This document shows, piece by piece, positions 15,130 to 24,639 of a stretch of DNA of 64,000 bases (position 1 is its first letter; each line of letters starts with the position of its first letter). The position numbers were made by a program, and so were the translations under genes. The DNA is from Ignavibacteria bacterium. GTDB taxonomy: Bacteria; Bacteroidota; Ignavibacteria; Ch128b. The stretch is taken from positions 186,001-250,000 of the forward strand of contig JABLYA010000001.1 of the NCBI GenBank assembly GCA_013177855.1, written 5' to 3'. Below the pieces are notes generated by a model. The model saw only the letters and a program-made list of their open reading frames with translations, was not told the origin of the DNA and did no database searches.

Positions 15130-17910
15130 TTATCTAAAGGCCCTCAAATTATAAGTAAAAGTCAGGATAAAAAATCTCTCTAACAACTGCGTGTATCGAT
15201 CTTCAAAGTAATCTTCACGAATCATTCGAATTAATTGCTTCCTTTGATTTAAGACATCAATAACTTCGAGTTTTATTTCGGCTCTTCTATCACTTAAGAA
15301 TCTATAACCAGTTCCAATATTCCAGAAAATACTCGACTTCTGATCGCTGCTTGCAGCTCGTGGATTGTAGAAATAGTTTAGTTGAGTTGAGAGGAATAAT
15401 TCATCGTAGAGATTACCTCTGAAATTAAGTCCAATTCTGTGTGTCAGATATTTCGAAATATTTTTATTTAATGAATTATAGGAATACGTAAATCCAGGTG
15501 AGTAATTAACTCTGTAATCGAACTTACTTTGATTACTGCTTAACGAAATGTTCTCAGCAGCAAAAAATTGCTGAGTAATGTTTTCTTTTCCATTGATTAA
15601 GTTTGGTGTTCGTGAATAAGTCAAATCTGTTGAGATTGCAAAGTTCGACGAAAGCGTTTCAATCTTAAAACTGTAAAGAAAACCTGTATTTATTGAAAAA
15701 GCATTCCCAACATTTACAGGATAACTAAACTGCGTTCCACGATTAACTAAAACATTACCCTGCAAAATTGTATCTCGAGTTATTACGATCACATTATTGC
15801 CAATATTATCAATCGAATAATTAAGATTTATTGTGTAAGCATTAAATGATCCTTTTTGTGGATCGGTTATAAAATACCTTGCTCTGAGTTCGTTAACTAG
15901 AACTTTATTTAGATTTGGATTTCCGGTTTTTAGAAATTGTGGATTTGAAAAATCAATTGTGTTCTGAAGTTGTGAAATTGAAGGTATTTGAGCTCGTGTA
16001 GAAAAATCAACCCTCAATTGTTTTTCATCTGAAAATCTGTAATTGATTTCAAAGGAAGGTAAAATTGCATTAAATCTATTAATGCTTTCAAAACTTACGG
16101 GGAATTTTTGAATTCCCTTCCTTATGTGGTGTTGAAACATTAGATCAAATTCTAATCTTAAATTTTCGTCAAAGTATCTATATGAAAAAGATCCTCTCCA
16201 GGAAAGATTTTGATTTTGAAATGAATTAGAGATTAAACTATCATATTCTAAAGTCTTGTTTGCAAAATCAGAAATTTCATAGTTGTCCCTTGATCTTTGT
16301 TCATTAAAATAAAATGGATTAAATCGAATTCTTATATAACTATTCGTTCCAACTGGTTCTGTATAAGATATATTTACAGATCCATTGAATCTTTTGTTAA
16401 TGTAATTTGAAATTTGGTTAAGTGAGTCAGATGTCAGGATCAAACTGTCAAGCTTTTCGGTGATAGAGAATAAATCATAATCAGAATTTTGTTGGATAAT
16501 AGAAGTACTTAATCCAAAAGAAATCGTTCTTCCTTGAAGTGCAAATCTGTGGCTGTAAGTTAAATCATTGGATAAATTAAAGTTTTTGATATCATTCGCT
16601 CTTTCGTATGAATTTGAATTTAAGAATACATTATTAATCAAATAATTTTCCGAGAACGATGATGTTTTAACAGAGTTGGTCGTAATTTGTAAATCCGGAC
16701 GAAGCCTTATAATATTTAATGTATCAAGCCGGTAATCAATAAACAGACTAAATCTATGATCATAATTATTGCCCGTTGAAGAAATAATTTCACTCATATT
16801 ATCAAGCCCTGAAAGATCACTTGTATATTGCCTTAATGTCCGGGAATTATTCAGGTTCTTAACTTGATTAAAGAAATAACTTCCAGAAAGTTCAAGTTTA
16901 TTTTGAAAAACATTTGAATAATTAATTCCTGCAGCATAAATATCGTTATTACCGGATCCAGTATTTATTGGCATATTTAAGAGTGGATTTGATTGCTGTC
17001 CTCCACGACCTCGAAAACCTCTTCCTCTTTGCGGGCCACTAAATTGTTCTGATGAAGTTAAATCAAAAACAGAAAAACTGCTTAAGTTTATATTGTTTGC
17101 CATTCCAAGAAATGAAATCTTTTCTTCGTTGTTAAATGAATTCAGATTTACACCTGAATTAAATCTATCATTAGTCCCATATCCGCCGAATAATCTTCCA
17201 AAATATCCTTTTCGTTTATCCACTCGTGTAATTACATTAAAAGCTTTCTCTGTTTGATCGTCTTGAAAACCAGTCAATTCAGCTTGCTCGCTTTTTTTAT
17301 CAAATAACTGAACCTGATCGACAATCTCTGCTGGTAAATTTTTGAGAGCGATGTTTGGGTCATCACCAAAAAATCTTCTACCATCAACAAGTACCCGTTT
17401 GACTTCTTCGCCTTGAACTTTGATTACATTTTCATCTTTTTCTACACCGGGAAATTTTAATACAAGATCTTCAAGTGTAGAATTAGGAGCAGTTTTAAAA
17501 GCTGATGCGTTAAAAACTAGTGTATCTCCTTTCTGTTCAACTTGAGGAACCCGTTCACTGACAACAATTTCTTTCAGGCTAACGAATGATTGCTTTAAAT
17601 AAATCGTATCTAAATTTTTTCCGCCCCAATTAACCTGAATTGTATCAACATATTTTTCGAAACCAAGGAAGGTGATTTCTAAAATATATTTGCCGGGATT
17701 AATTCTTCTGAATTCAAAATATCCTTTATCGTTGGTTGTTGTATAAAATGGAAAATCATTAAGCGGAATTGGTGTTAGAGTTACATGGGCGTATGCTAAA
17801 GGTGACTTTGAAGTTGAGTCATACACAAAACCGCGTATACCTCGCCCTTGCGGATATAGTGAGGTTACTAGATAAAATGTAATTAAAACGGCATATACAA
17901 ACTTTTTCAT
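15130..17910 (-). CDS. TonB-dependent-receptor-like outer membrane beta-barrel protein
   Basis: About 926 residues. A signal peptide (MKKFVYAVLITFYLVTSLYPQ) is followed by a carboxypeptidase-regulatory-like beta-sandwich (~23-100). Then comes a plug-like region with LEDLVLKFPGVE, VKRVLVDGRRFFGDDP and ALKNLPAEIVDQVQLFDKKSEQ, and a long barrel rich in alternating aromatic strands that ends in a Phe-rich terminus (FFILTFTYNLRAFR). A Gly/Arg-rich patch (RGRGFRGRGGQQ) occurs near residue 310. This layout matches the outer-membrane-beta-barrel/TonB receptor group common in Bacteroidota. No SusD partner is adjacent, so the ligand is unknown. I prefer the ATG at 17910 to the upstream TTG because the signal peptide starts there. 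Confidence 0.85.
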   Translation of the reverse strand: MKKFVYAVLITFYLVTSLYPQGRGIRGFVYDSTSKSPLAYAHVTLTPIPLNDFPFYTTTNDKGYFEFRRINPGKYILEITFLGFEKYVDTIQVNWGGKNLDTIYLKQSFVSLKEIVVSERVPQVEQKGDTLVFNASAFKTAPNSTLEDLVLKFPGVEKDENVIKVQGEEVKRVLVDGRRFFGDDPNIALKNLPAEIVDQVQLFDKKSEQAELTGFQDDQTEKAFNVITRVDKRKGYFGRLFGGYGTNDRFNSGVNLNSFNNEEKISFLGMANNINLSSFSVFDLTSSEQFSGPQRGRGFRGRGGQQSNPLLNMPINTGSGNNDIYAAGINYSNVFQNKLELSGSYFFNQVKNLNNSRTLRQYTSDLSGLDNMSEIISSTGNNYDHRFSLFIDYRLDTLNIIRLRPDLQITTNSVKTSSFSENYLINNVFLNSNSYERANDIKNFNLSNDLTYSHRFALQGRTISFGLSTSIIQQNSDYDLFSITEKLDSLILTSDSLNQISNYINKRFNGSVNISYTEPVGTNSYIRIRFNPFYFNEQRSRDNYEISDFANKTLEYDSLISNSFQNQNLSWRGSFSYRYFDENLRLEFDLMFQHHIRKGIQKFPVSFESINRFNAILPSFEINYRFSDEKQLRVDFSTRAQIPSISQLQNTIDFSNPQFLKTGNPNLNKVLVNELRARYFITDPQKGSFNAYTINLNYSIDNIGNNVIVITRDTILQGNVLVNRGTQFSYPVNVGNAFSINTGFLYSFKIETLSSNFAISTDLTYSRTPNLINGKENITQQFFAAENISLSSNQSKFDYRVNYSPGFTYSYNSLNKNISKYLTHRIGLNFRGNLYDELFLSTQLNYFYNPRAASSDQKSSIFWNIGTGYRFLSDRRAEIKLEVIDVLNQRKQLIRMIREDYFEDRYTQLLERFFILTFTYNLRAFR

Positions 17911-18086
17911 AGCAGATTTAATTTTCTTAGTCAATTTTAAGACAATTCTTATTTAATTTAAGTTTAATCCTAAAATGATAAAATTTTCTGAAATTAATTT
18001 GATAATTAGCACTTAAATAAAAGAAAATCTCTTTAATAAATTCACAGCCTTTATTAATTTTCTTTTGGAAAGAGGAGGAAACATAA

Positions 18087-18809
18087 ATGTTAGTCAGCGG
18101 GGCTTACGAAAAGGCAAAACTCTACATCGAAACTCACTCCAGAGAAAAGGAAGAACTTCAGAAGAAAAAAATAAAAATTGAGGCGGGACCATGTATAACA
18201 ATCTCGCGGCAAACTGGTGCAGCTGCCGGTGAAATCTCAGAGCTACTGATTGATTTGTTAAAACCGCATTCAAAAAATCCCCAACTTGAATGGGCAGTAT
18301 TTGATAAAAACTTAATCGAAAAAGTGATTGAAGATCATAAACTTCCAGAGAAACTTTCTGAATATCTTACTGAAGAAAAACACTCATTCTTAAATTCAAT
18401 GATGAACGAACTCTTTGGAATTCATCCTTCGCCATTAAGACTAGTTTACAAAACAACAAAAACAATTTTACAACTCGCCCAGATGGGAAATTGCATCATT
18501 GTTGGAAGGGCAGCAAACATTATTACAAGGAATTTAGAAAATACATATCATATCAGAATCATTGCACCTTTGAAAAAAAGAATTGAACAGGTGCAATTAT
18601 ATTTTAATTATTCAGAAGATGAAGCAAAAAAATTTATAGAGAAGGAAGAAGAAAAAAGACGGGACTATGTGAAACACTATTTCCATAAAGATATCGATGA
18701 CCCGTCTTTGTATGATTTAATAATCAACACTGAAAGACATTCACTTGACGAAGTAGCTCAGATAATTGCCTGTGCCGTAATGAAAAAACTTAAAAAATAT
18801 TTCAAATAA
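18087..18809 (+). CDS. Cytidylate-kinase-like family protein
   Basis: 240 residues with a GAGGAGG ribosome site. The match to the cytidylate-kinase-2 family is visible in CITISRQTGAAAGEISELL, AVFDKNLIEKVIED, CIIVGRAANIITR and the lid-like EKEEEKRRDYVKHYF segment. The P-loop is unusual: the stretch that normally ends in Gly-Lys/Ser reads TGAAAGEI, with no lysine. The enzyme may phosphorylate CMP or another small substrate, or may have lost kinase activity. It is monocistronic, and its stop codon directly abuts that of the convergent permease gene. Confidence 0.78.
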   Translation: MLVSGAYEKAKLYIETHSREKEELQKKKIKIEAGPCITISRQTGAAAGEISELLIDLLKPHSKNPQLEWAVFDKNLIEKVIEDHKLPEKLSEYLTEEKHSFLNSMMNELFGIHPSPLRLVYKTTKTILQLAQMGNCIIVGRAANIITRNLENTYHIRIIAPLKKRIEQVQLYFNYSEDEAKKFIEKEEEKRRDYVKHYFHKDIDDPSLYDLIINTERHSLDEVAQIIACAVMKKLKKYFK

Positions 18810-20108
18810 TTAGTAAGGATAGAAAATATAAAACAACACGGAAAAGATAAATAAAATCCACATACCAGATTTTATTTCTCTGACCTTTCCATCAAAAATT
18901 TTCAATAACGGATAAATTACAAAACCTGCAGTCATTCCAATTCCAATATTAAAAGAAAAACTCATCAAGAAAATCACGGTCATTGCAGGAATGAATTCGC
19001 TCGCATCGTCAAAGTTTATTCTGCCAACGGGAGACATCATTAAGATTCCAACTACTATCAAAGCAGGTCCATAAGCATAAGGCGGTACAATTTCAATTAG
19101 AGGAACAAGAAAAATTGATAAGAGAAATAAAAGAGCTACAATAACAGCAGTAAATCCAGATCTGCCTCCAGCTTGAATTCCAGCTGCTGACTCAATGTAA
19201 ATACCTGCAGTAGTAGTTCCAAGCAGTGCAGCAATACATGTTGAAATTGCATCACATAACATTGGCTTTTCTATTTCAGGGAAATCACCTTCTTTGTCAA
19301 TTAAATCAGCTTTGTAACCAAGTCCAATTAATGTTCCCAAAGTATCTAAAAAGTCTAAAATGAAAATTGTCAAAATCACTGAGAAAAATCCCCAGCTCAA
19401 TGCACCGACAATATCGAGCTTGAATAATGTAGGTTCAAGTGACGGTGGTAAAGTGAAAATTTTTTCTGGGATCTGAATCAGTCCTGAGATAACCGAGATA
19501 AATGTAACAACGATTATTCCAATTAAAATTGACCCATTGATTTTTTTCATCATCAAAATTGTGATTAGTAAAAATCCCAAAATTGAAAGAATGACTTCAA
19601 AACTTCTCACATTACCGATTCTGACAGGTGCACCTGGAGTTCCGAGCTGAATAATACCGCTTTCATTCAAACCGATAAAAATTAAAAACAATCCAATCCC
19701 AACAGCAAAACTAATTTTTAAACTTTCTGGAATAGCTTTAGCGAGCCATACTCTAACTTTTGTTAAAGTTAAGATGATAAATAAAATTCCCGAAATAAAA
19801 ATTGCTCCAAGAGCGGTTTGCCAGCTGTAGCCTAAAATTTTCACCACGGTGTAAGCGATAAATGCATTTTCGCCCATATAAGGAGCAATAGCAAATGGCC
19901 TTTTTGCATAAATTCCGATTAATAGTGTTCCAATGGCTGCGGTTAATGCAGTTGCAACAAGAGAAGGACCAAAAGGAATTCCAGCGGCTTCTAATATTTT
20001 AGGATTGACCACAATGATATAAGCCATTGTGATAAAGGTTGTAATGCCAGCAATAATTTCTTGTTTATAATTTGTATTTAATTCATCGAAGTGAAAAAAT
20101 TTTTTCAT
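18810..20108 (-). CDS. NCS2 family purine (adenine/guanine/hypoxanthine) permease
   Basis: 432 residues and about 12-14 hydrophobic segments, inner membrane. AzgA-type signatures are YKQEIIAGITTFITMAYIIVVNP at the N-terminus, PYMGENAFIAY (~76-86), DFLDTLGTLIGLG and TTAGIYIESAAGIQAGGRSG (~295-315). These proteins import purine bases by proton symport. GGAGG precedes the ATG by 6 nt. I checked the short upstream region for a purine riboswitch and saw none; it holds only the terminator of the preceding gene. Confidence 0.9.
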   Translation of the reverse strand: MKKFFHFDELNTNYKQEIIAGITTFITMAYIIVVNPKILEAAGIPFGPSLVATALTAAIGTLLIGIYAKRPFAIAPYMGENAFIAYTVVKILGYSWQTALGAIFISGILFIILTLTKVRVWLAKAIPESLKISFAVGIGLFLIFIGLNESGIIQLGTPGAPVRIGNVRSFEVILSILGFLLITILMMKKINGSILIGIIVVTFISVISGLIQIPEKIFTLPPSLEPTLFKLDIVGALSWGFFSVILTIFILDFLDTLGTLIGLGYKADLIDKEGDFPEIEKPMLCDAISTCIAALLGTTTAGIYIESAAGIQAGGRSGFTAVIVALLFLLSIFLVPLIEIVPPYAYGPALIVVGILMMSPVGRINFDDASEFIPAMTVIFLMSFSFNIGIGMTAGFVIYPLLKIFDGKVREIKSGMWILFIFSVLFYIFYPY

Positions 20109-20170
20109 CGAAGCCTCCTTAAATTGAAAGAGTTTTAATCAAAAACATTGCTGAGAATCACCAAAGCAAA

Positions 20171-20212
20171 ATAAAAAATCCCCGATAAAGTTTTGTAGCT
20201 TTACCGGGGATT
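20171..20212 (-). terminator. Intrinsic terminator of the 316-aa outer membrane protein gene
   Basis: On the minus strand AATCCCCGGTAAAG and CTTTATCGGGGATT form a 14-bp stem (one G-U) with an 8-nt loop and a following U-rich run. It separates the upstream gene at 20234-21172 from the purine permease gene. Confidence 0.88.
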
Positions 20213-20233
20213 AAAAAAGTTCTTAAACTTCAA

Positions 20234-21172
20234 TTAAAAAGTGAATCTCAATCCAATTGTATATGAATCATAAGTGAGAGGGGAGACGGTCTTGAAGGGC
20301 CAATTCATTCTTTCTTTTTTCAATTCATAGAAAAGATATGAAAGGCTCGAACGCAGAATAAAATTAATCACTGGTCCAGTTGCAGGTCTCATTGAAAAAA
20401 CTTTTTCAAGATATTCATCTAACAGGCTTCGTACAGCTTCTTCAATAACAAAACTGCCAAGATGTTTCCAGAACATATGTCTGGGGAAAATTATTCCATT
20501 TTTGTAATTAAAATTAAGACCGACAAAGTCAAAAAATTGTAATGTAACATTTGATTGATAAGCTTCACCAAATCTAATTGCATCTCGGTAGTGATTGAGT
20601 ATGAGAGTGTCTGGACTTATTTGCATCCAGTCAAAAGTTGTTTCAGTTTTTGTCCAGTTGAAATCTCTCCCTGTTCCAAAAGAAAATTTTGACACGCCAG
20701 CTTTATAACCAAAACTTTCACTTTCTCCAATTGAGATTTGATAACCTGAAAGTTTAATTGGATTTGGTACAGCTGGTTCATAATAGTTTTTATTATTCAA
20801 AGAAACTGAAACGAAGCGATCTTTAATACCAATTAAATAGCTTCGATTTTTTGTAAATGTTCGAGTGTAGCCCAACTGAAAATCTATTGTTCCAATATCT
20901 TGAAAATTTTGAACTGCCTGTTTATGTGCGAAACGAGTGAAACCATAATTTATTCTTAGGTAAGGATGCGATTCTTTCCTGAAACGAAAACGAAATTCTT
21001 TGAAATCAAAAAGATCTTCGTCAGATGAGTCCTGTAACTCTTCATCAATATTAATTTCGTAATCGTGATCGATATAAATTGTTGTATCTTTTTTGGTCTC
21101 ATCCTGAGCTAAAAGAAATGATGGAAAGGTTATAAACAGGTTTAATACTAAAAAAGTAGTTAGAATTCTCAT
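20234..21172 (-). CDS. Putative outer-membrane protein of unknown function
   Basis: 312 residues from the ATG at 21172, which has GGAG 7 nt upstream. Residues 1-23 are a signal peptide ending in LLAQ. A short acidic stretch (DEELQDSSDEDLFDF, ~45-60) follows. The rest alternates polar and aromatic residues in strand-like blocks and ends in YTIGLRFTF; a terminal Phe after an amphipathic strand is the usual outer-membrane barrel ending. I recognise no family. It has its own terminator and sits alone between the permease and the GNAT gene. Confidence 0.65.
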   Translation of the reverse strand: MRILTTFLVLNLFITFPSFLLAQDETKKDTTIYIDHDYEINIDEELQDSSDEDLFDFKEFRFRFRKESHPYLRINYGFTRFAHKQAVQNFQDIGTIDFQLGYTRTFTKNRSYLIGIKDRFVSVSLNNKNYYEPAVPNPIKLSGYQISIGESESFGYKAGVSKFSFGTGRDFNWTKTETTFDWMQISPDTLILNHYRDAIRFGEAYQSNVTLQFFDFVGLNFNYKNGIIFPRHMFWKHLGSFVIEEAVRSLLDEYLEKVFSMRPATGPVINFILRSSLSYLFYELKKERMNWPFKTVSPLTYDSYTIGLRFTF

Positions 21173-21213
21173 CTTACTCTCCATTTTTTTGAAATTTATT
21201 CGAACAACATTGT

Positions 21214-21765
21214 TTAATGTTTCATTTGATAAAATTCTGATCTCAGAATCGCCATTAAATGAAAATCACAATAACGATTATGATGATACATCGCTTCTCT
21301 TAAAGTTCCTTCGATTTTAAAACCACATTTCTCATAAGCTCGGATTGCATTTTTATTTTCAACTGCTACATGAAGTTGAATTCGATTCAAGTTTAAGATA
21401 TCAAAACCATATTCGACCATAAGTTTTGTTGCCTCAGTTCCAAAACCTTTTGACCAATGTGCAGGATTCCAGATCGCAAGGAAGAAAGTTGCCATTCTGC
21501 TTACATAATCAATTCTAACGAATGAAGTTAATCCAACAGGTTCGTCTTTTTCTTTTTCAACAATTGTAAAAAGTAAATTTTCTCTTGTACTTGTTTGTGA
21601 ATTAATTTCAGCTCTAACCTGTTCGTAAGTCATTGGATAGAATAAGAAAAGAGTTTCTCTCACTTGAGGATTATTTTTGCCAAAGTAGAAAAGCTGTAAA
21701 TCGTTCTCTTCCACTGGACGGAGATAAACTTTTTCGCCTTCAATGAATTTGACTTTAAGGTTCAT
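21214..21765 (-). CDS. GNAT family N-acetyltransferase, RimJ/RimL-like
   Basis: About 183 residues. It follows the RimJ/RimL/SpeG pattern: LRPVEENDLQLFY near the start, the acetyl-CoA-binding region WSKGFGTEATKLMVEYGF (R/Q-x-x-G-x-G/A variant) and VENKNAIRAYEKCGFKIEGTLREAMYHHNRYCD at the end. It would acetylate an amino group of a protein N-terminus, an antibiotic or a polyamine; the substrate is unknown. The ATG at 21765 lies 1 nt after the RqcH stop and has GAGG 6 nt upstream, so it is the last gene of the M24-MFS-RqcH operon. Confidence 0.87.
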   Translation of the reverse strand: MNLKVKFIEGEKVYLRPVEENDLQLFYFGKNNPQVRETLFLFYPMTYEQVRAEINSQTSTRENLLFTIVEKEKDEPVGLTSFVRIDYVSRMATFFLAIWNPAHWSKGFGTEATKLMVEYGFDILNLNRIQLHVAVENKNAIRAYEKCGFKIEGTLREAMYHHNRYCDFHLMAILRSEFYQMKH

Positions 21766-21766
21766 T

Positions 21767-23359
21767 TTAATCCTCATTTAATTCTTCTGAGACTGGCAAT
21801 TTAGGTTTAACCATTATGACTTTTTCTCTTTGTAATTGAACAGTTCCTGGCGGCATTCCTTTTCTTTTTATAACATATTTTTTCTCCGTGTAAGCGACCG
21901 GTACAAGCTTAGAATGTTTTGCTTTACTATAGTAAGCCGCAATTGAGGCAGCTTGCTGAATTATATTTTTTGGAATCTCTTCGTTTTTATTTTGCCTTCT
22001 AATTATCACATGAGAACCACTTGCTCCTCGAGCATGAAACCATAAATCATCACTTCGAGCAAATTGAGTCGTAAGTAGATCATTTGATTTGCTATCCTTG
22101 CCAGCATAAACATCGTATTTATTTTCGAGCTTGAAATGTCTGAAATGTTTTTCTATCGAGTCTTTTGCTGATTGATTTTTTTGTTCATCCATAAATTTTT
22201 TTAATTCCTTTATATCCGTTGAATTTTCAATTTCATCAATTTGATCTTTTATCCTTGTGAGTTCTTTTTCTGTTTTGTTGATTAATTTTTGAAGTGCTTC
22301 CAGACGCGATTTTTCTTCCCGAGCTTTCTGAAAATATTGTTCAGCATTTTCAAAGACAGATAAAGTCGGATCAAGTTTGATTGTGTATCTTTTCCCTTCA
22401 AATTCTACTTGAAATAATTTTGAACCCTTTTTGATTTCACCTGCATAACTCAGAAGCAAATTGCCTTTTTGTCTGAACTCTTCGGAATGATCAATAAAAT
22501 TCTCTGGAATTTTTAATTCCTGTAATTTTTTGAAATAGTGCTCGTAATCAGCTTTAAGTTTCTTAAGTAATTTTTCTTTGATCGAATTTAAATTTTCATC
22601 CTTCTGAATTGAGAAATAGGAACGAGAAAGTTCGGTAAAAATATTTTCTGATTTTCGAAAAGATTGGCCTTTAGATTTTAATTCACAGAAAGAACAGGTT
22701 CCATCTTCATAAATAAGCAGGGGAGAATTATAAATTTCAGAAAGCAATTCATTAAAGATCTGAAAGTAGCTTTTATCACTTTGATTTTTTCTAAACTTTA
22801 ATTCTTCAACCAGAACATTTCCGAGTATTCTCAGATACTTTTTGTTATCTGAATTACTTTCTACAAAAAGTGAGTTGAAGCTTTCTTCACTCTTAAAATA
22901 AGAAATATCAAGTTCTGACCTGGGATAAACATCTTCAAACTTTAGATTAATTAATTCTTCTCTCCTCTTGAAACTATCTAAAATCAAATTAGAGTTCGCA
23001 TCGACTAATACTGTATTTGAATGGTGACCGCGAAAAAGAAATATGAGATTCAAATTTTCGAAATCGAACCTTATGTTCCTTTCAAATTCGTCAATTGTAA
23101 CTTCCTTCAGTATTTTATCTTGAAGTGGCTTAAAAAAATCAACGAAATTTTTTTTAGCGAATTGAAAATTATTTCGCAGATAAATAAAAGGCGGTAGTTT
23201 TTGAAATGTAAAAACTAAAAATTGTTCTTCATTTTCAGAAAAAAAGCCAGTCACAAGTTCATTCTTTGACTGGCTTACTGATCTAAAGAATTCAAAACCT
23301 TTTAAGCTATTTTCTAATTCTTTTGCAATTCTTCGCAGAAAAAAATAATTATCAAACAT
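21767..23359 (-). CDS. rqcH: RqcH/NFACT family ribosome-associated quality control protein
   Basis: 530 residues. The N-terminal NFACT domain has LPPFIYLRNN and RGHHSNTVLVDANSNLI, a coiled-coil middle spans ~270-400, and the C-terminal NFACT-R domain has DDLWFHARGASGSHVIIRR, AASIAAYYSKAKHSKLVPVAYTEKKYV and PGTVQLQREKVIMV. RqcH binds stalled 50S-peptidyl-tRNA complexes and adds C-terminal alanine tails that mark the peptide for degradation. The Asp-Arg pair needed for this in B. subtilis aligns by eye with Glu93-Arg94, a conservative change. The start overlaps the MFS gene by 8 nt. Confidence 0.88.
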   Translation of the reverse strand: MFDNYFFLRRIAKELENSLKGFEFFRSVSQSKNELVTGFFSENEEQFLVFTFQKLPPFIYLRNNFQFAKKNFVDFFKPLQDKILKEVTIDEFERNIRFDFENLNLIFLFRGHHSNTVLVDANSNLILDSFKRREELINLKFEDVYPRSELDISYFKSEESFNSLFVESNSDNKKYLRILGNVLVEELKFRKNQSDKSYFQIFNELLSEIYNSPLLIYEDGTCSFCELKSKGQSFRKSENIFTELSRSYFSIQKDENLNSIKEKLLKKLKADYEHYFKKLQELKIPENFIDHSEEFRQKGNLLLSYAGEIKKGSKLFQVEFEGKRYTIKLDPTLSVFENAEQYFQKAREEKSRLEALQKLINKTEKELTRIKDQIDEIENSTDIKELKKFMDEQKNQSAKDSIEKHFRHFKLENKYDVYAGKDSKSNDLLTTQFARSDDLWFHARGASGSHVIIRRQNKNEEIPKNIIQQAASIAAYYSKAKHSKLVPVAYTEKKYVIKRKGMPPGTVQLQREKVIMVKPKLPVSEELNED

Positions 23360-24620
23360 TTTTTAATGATCTTTTAACCCACAAATGATATAAATACATC
23401 AAAGCAGTTGCAATCATTCCAATTCCGAATAAAATCAAAAAGAGCGTTGAATGTGTTTCATCAACTTTTCCAAAAGTTTTATAAAGCCAACCTCCAAAAG
23501 TGCCTCCGACTAACCAGCCAATTGAAATCGGCAGAAATGCGAATCCCTGAAAAAGTGCTTCCTGACCTTTGGGAGCGAGATCGGCAATGTATTCATAATA
23601 TCTTGGAGCCTGCGTCATCTCACCAATTGAGAACACAACAATTCCTGCGATGAATGTGGGAATTGAAGGATAAATTAACATCACAATCCACGAGAAACTT
23701 GAAAAGAAAAATCCTGAAATTATTGCTTGAATGGTTGGAATATTTTTAGTTAAACGATTGACAATCAATTGCAAGAAAATAATTGACCAGGCACCCATTG
23801 ATTCAATTATCTCAAACGGTGCATTTTTATCTATATGATCAACAATGAAATAAGGAACAATAACAAAAATCTGCCAGAACATTATCCAGAAAAGTGAGAA
23901 GATCAGAAGGAAAATCATAAATCTCAAATTCCTTAAAACAAGCAAAAGATTTTTAATTATCTGAACCAAGCTCGGTGCTTTTTCGGCTAATTTTTTTTCA
24001 GGTTCACGATAAAAGATTTGAGTTGAAATGAACATTAGAAGACAACTTGCCGCAGATACAACATAAACAAACTCAATTCCAAATTTATCTCTAACTAAAA
24101 AAGCAATAGCTGGTCCCAGAGCGGCACCAATATTTACAAGCCAGTAATAAATTGCATAACCAAGCGATTTCGTTTCTTCTGACGAAGTTAAAGCAATTGT
24201 TCCGAGAACACTCGGTTTAATAAATGAACCACCAATAGCAGTGAAAATTAAAATCAACATCAATAACCAGAATTTATCAACATCGGAATAAATTGAATTA
24301 AATGCCGTCATTCCAGTTGAGCCAATCAAAAAATAACCAATAGCTAAGACAGAAAAAGCAATTGAGAATGATTTTCTGAAACCAAATTTATCTGCAAGCG
24401 CTCCAGCAAAAATTGGAAGGAAGTAAATCAATCCTCCAAAGGTTGAAGAAAGCGTTCCTGCAGTTACTTCATCAAATTTCATATGATCACGAAGAAAAAC
24501 ACTTAAAATGGTTGCCTGACCGTAATAAGCAACTCTTTCAAAAAGTTCCATTATATTGGCAACCCAGAAAGAATGCTGGAAGCCGTTTATAGTTTTCAGA
24601 ATTTTTTGTTTTAGTTCCAC
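23352..24620 (-). CDS. MFS transporter, peptide-transporter (POT)-like
   Basis: 422 residues with about 12 transmembrane segments. The N-terminus SFWVANIMELFERVAYYGQ matches the FW..N..E.FERF-YYG motif of proton-coupled oligopeptide transporters. The loop GGLIYFLPIFAGALADKFGFRKS fits the MFS motif A. Import of small peptides would suit its position directly after a Xaa-Pro-type peptidase gene (20-nt gap). The substrate is inferred only. Confidence 0.8.
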   Translation of the reverse strand: MELKQKILKTINGFQHSFWVANIMELFERVAYYGQATILSVFLRDHMKFDEVTAGTLSSTFGGLIYFLPIFAGALADKFGFRKSFSIAFSVLAIGYFLIGSTGMTAFNSIYSDVDKFWLLMLILIFTAIGGSFIKPSVLGTIALTSSEETKSLGYAIYYWLVNIGAALGPAIAFLVRDKFGIEFVYVVSAASCLLMFISTQIFYREPEKKLAEKAPSLVQIIKNLLLVLRNLRFMIFLLIFSLFWIMFWQIFVIVPYFIVDHIDKNAPFEIIESMGAWSIIFLQLIVNRLTKNIPTIQAIISGFFFSSFSWIVMLIYPSIPTFIAGIVVFSIGEMTQAPRYYEYIADLAPKGQEALFQGFAFLPISIGWLVGGTFGGWLYKTFGKVDETHSTLFLILFGIGMIATALMYLYHLWVKRSLKNV

Positions 24621-24639
24621 TGTTTACCTCAAATTTATT

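Noticed and set aside
20109-20170. Purine riboswitch before the NCS2 permease
   Set aside because: The gap between the upstream terminator and the start codon is too short and lacks the conserved three-way junction bases.
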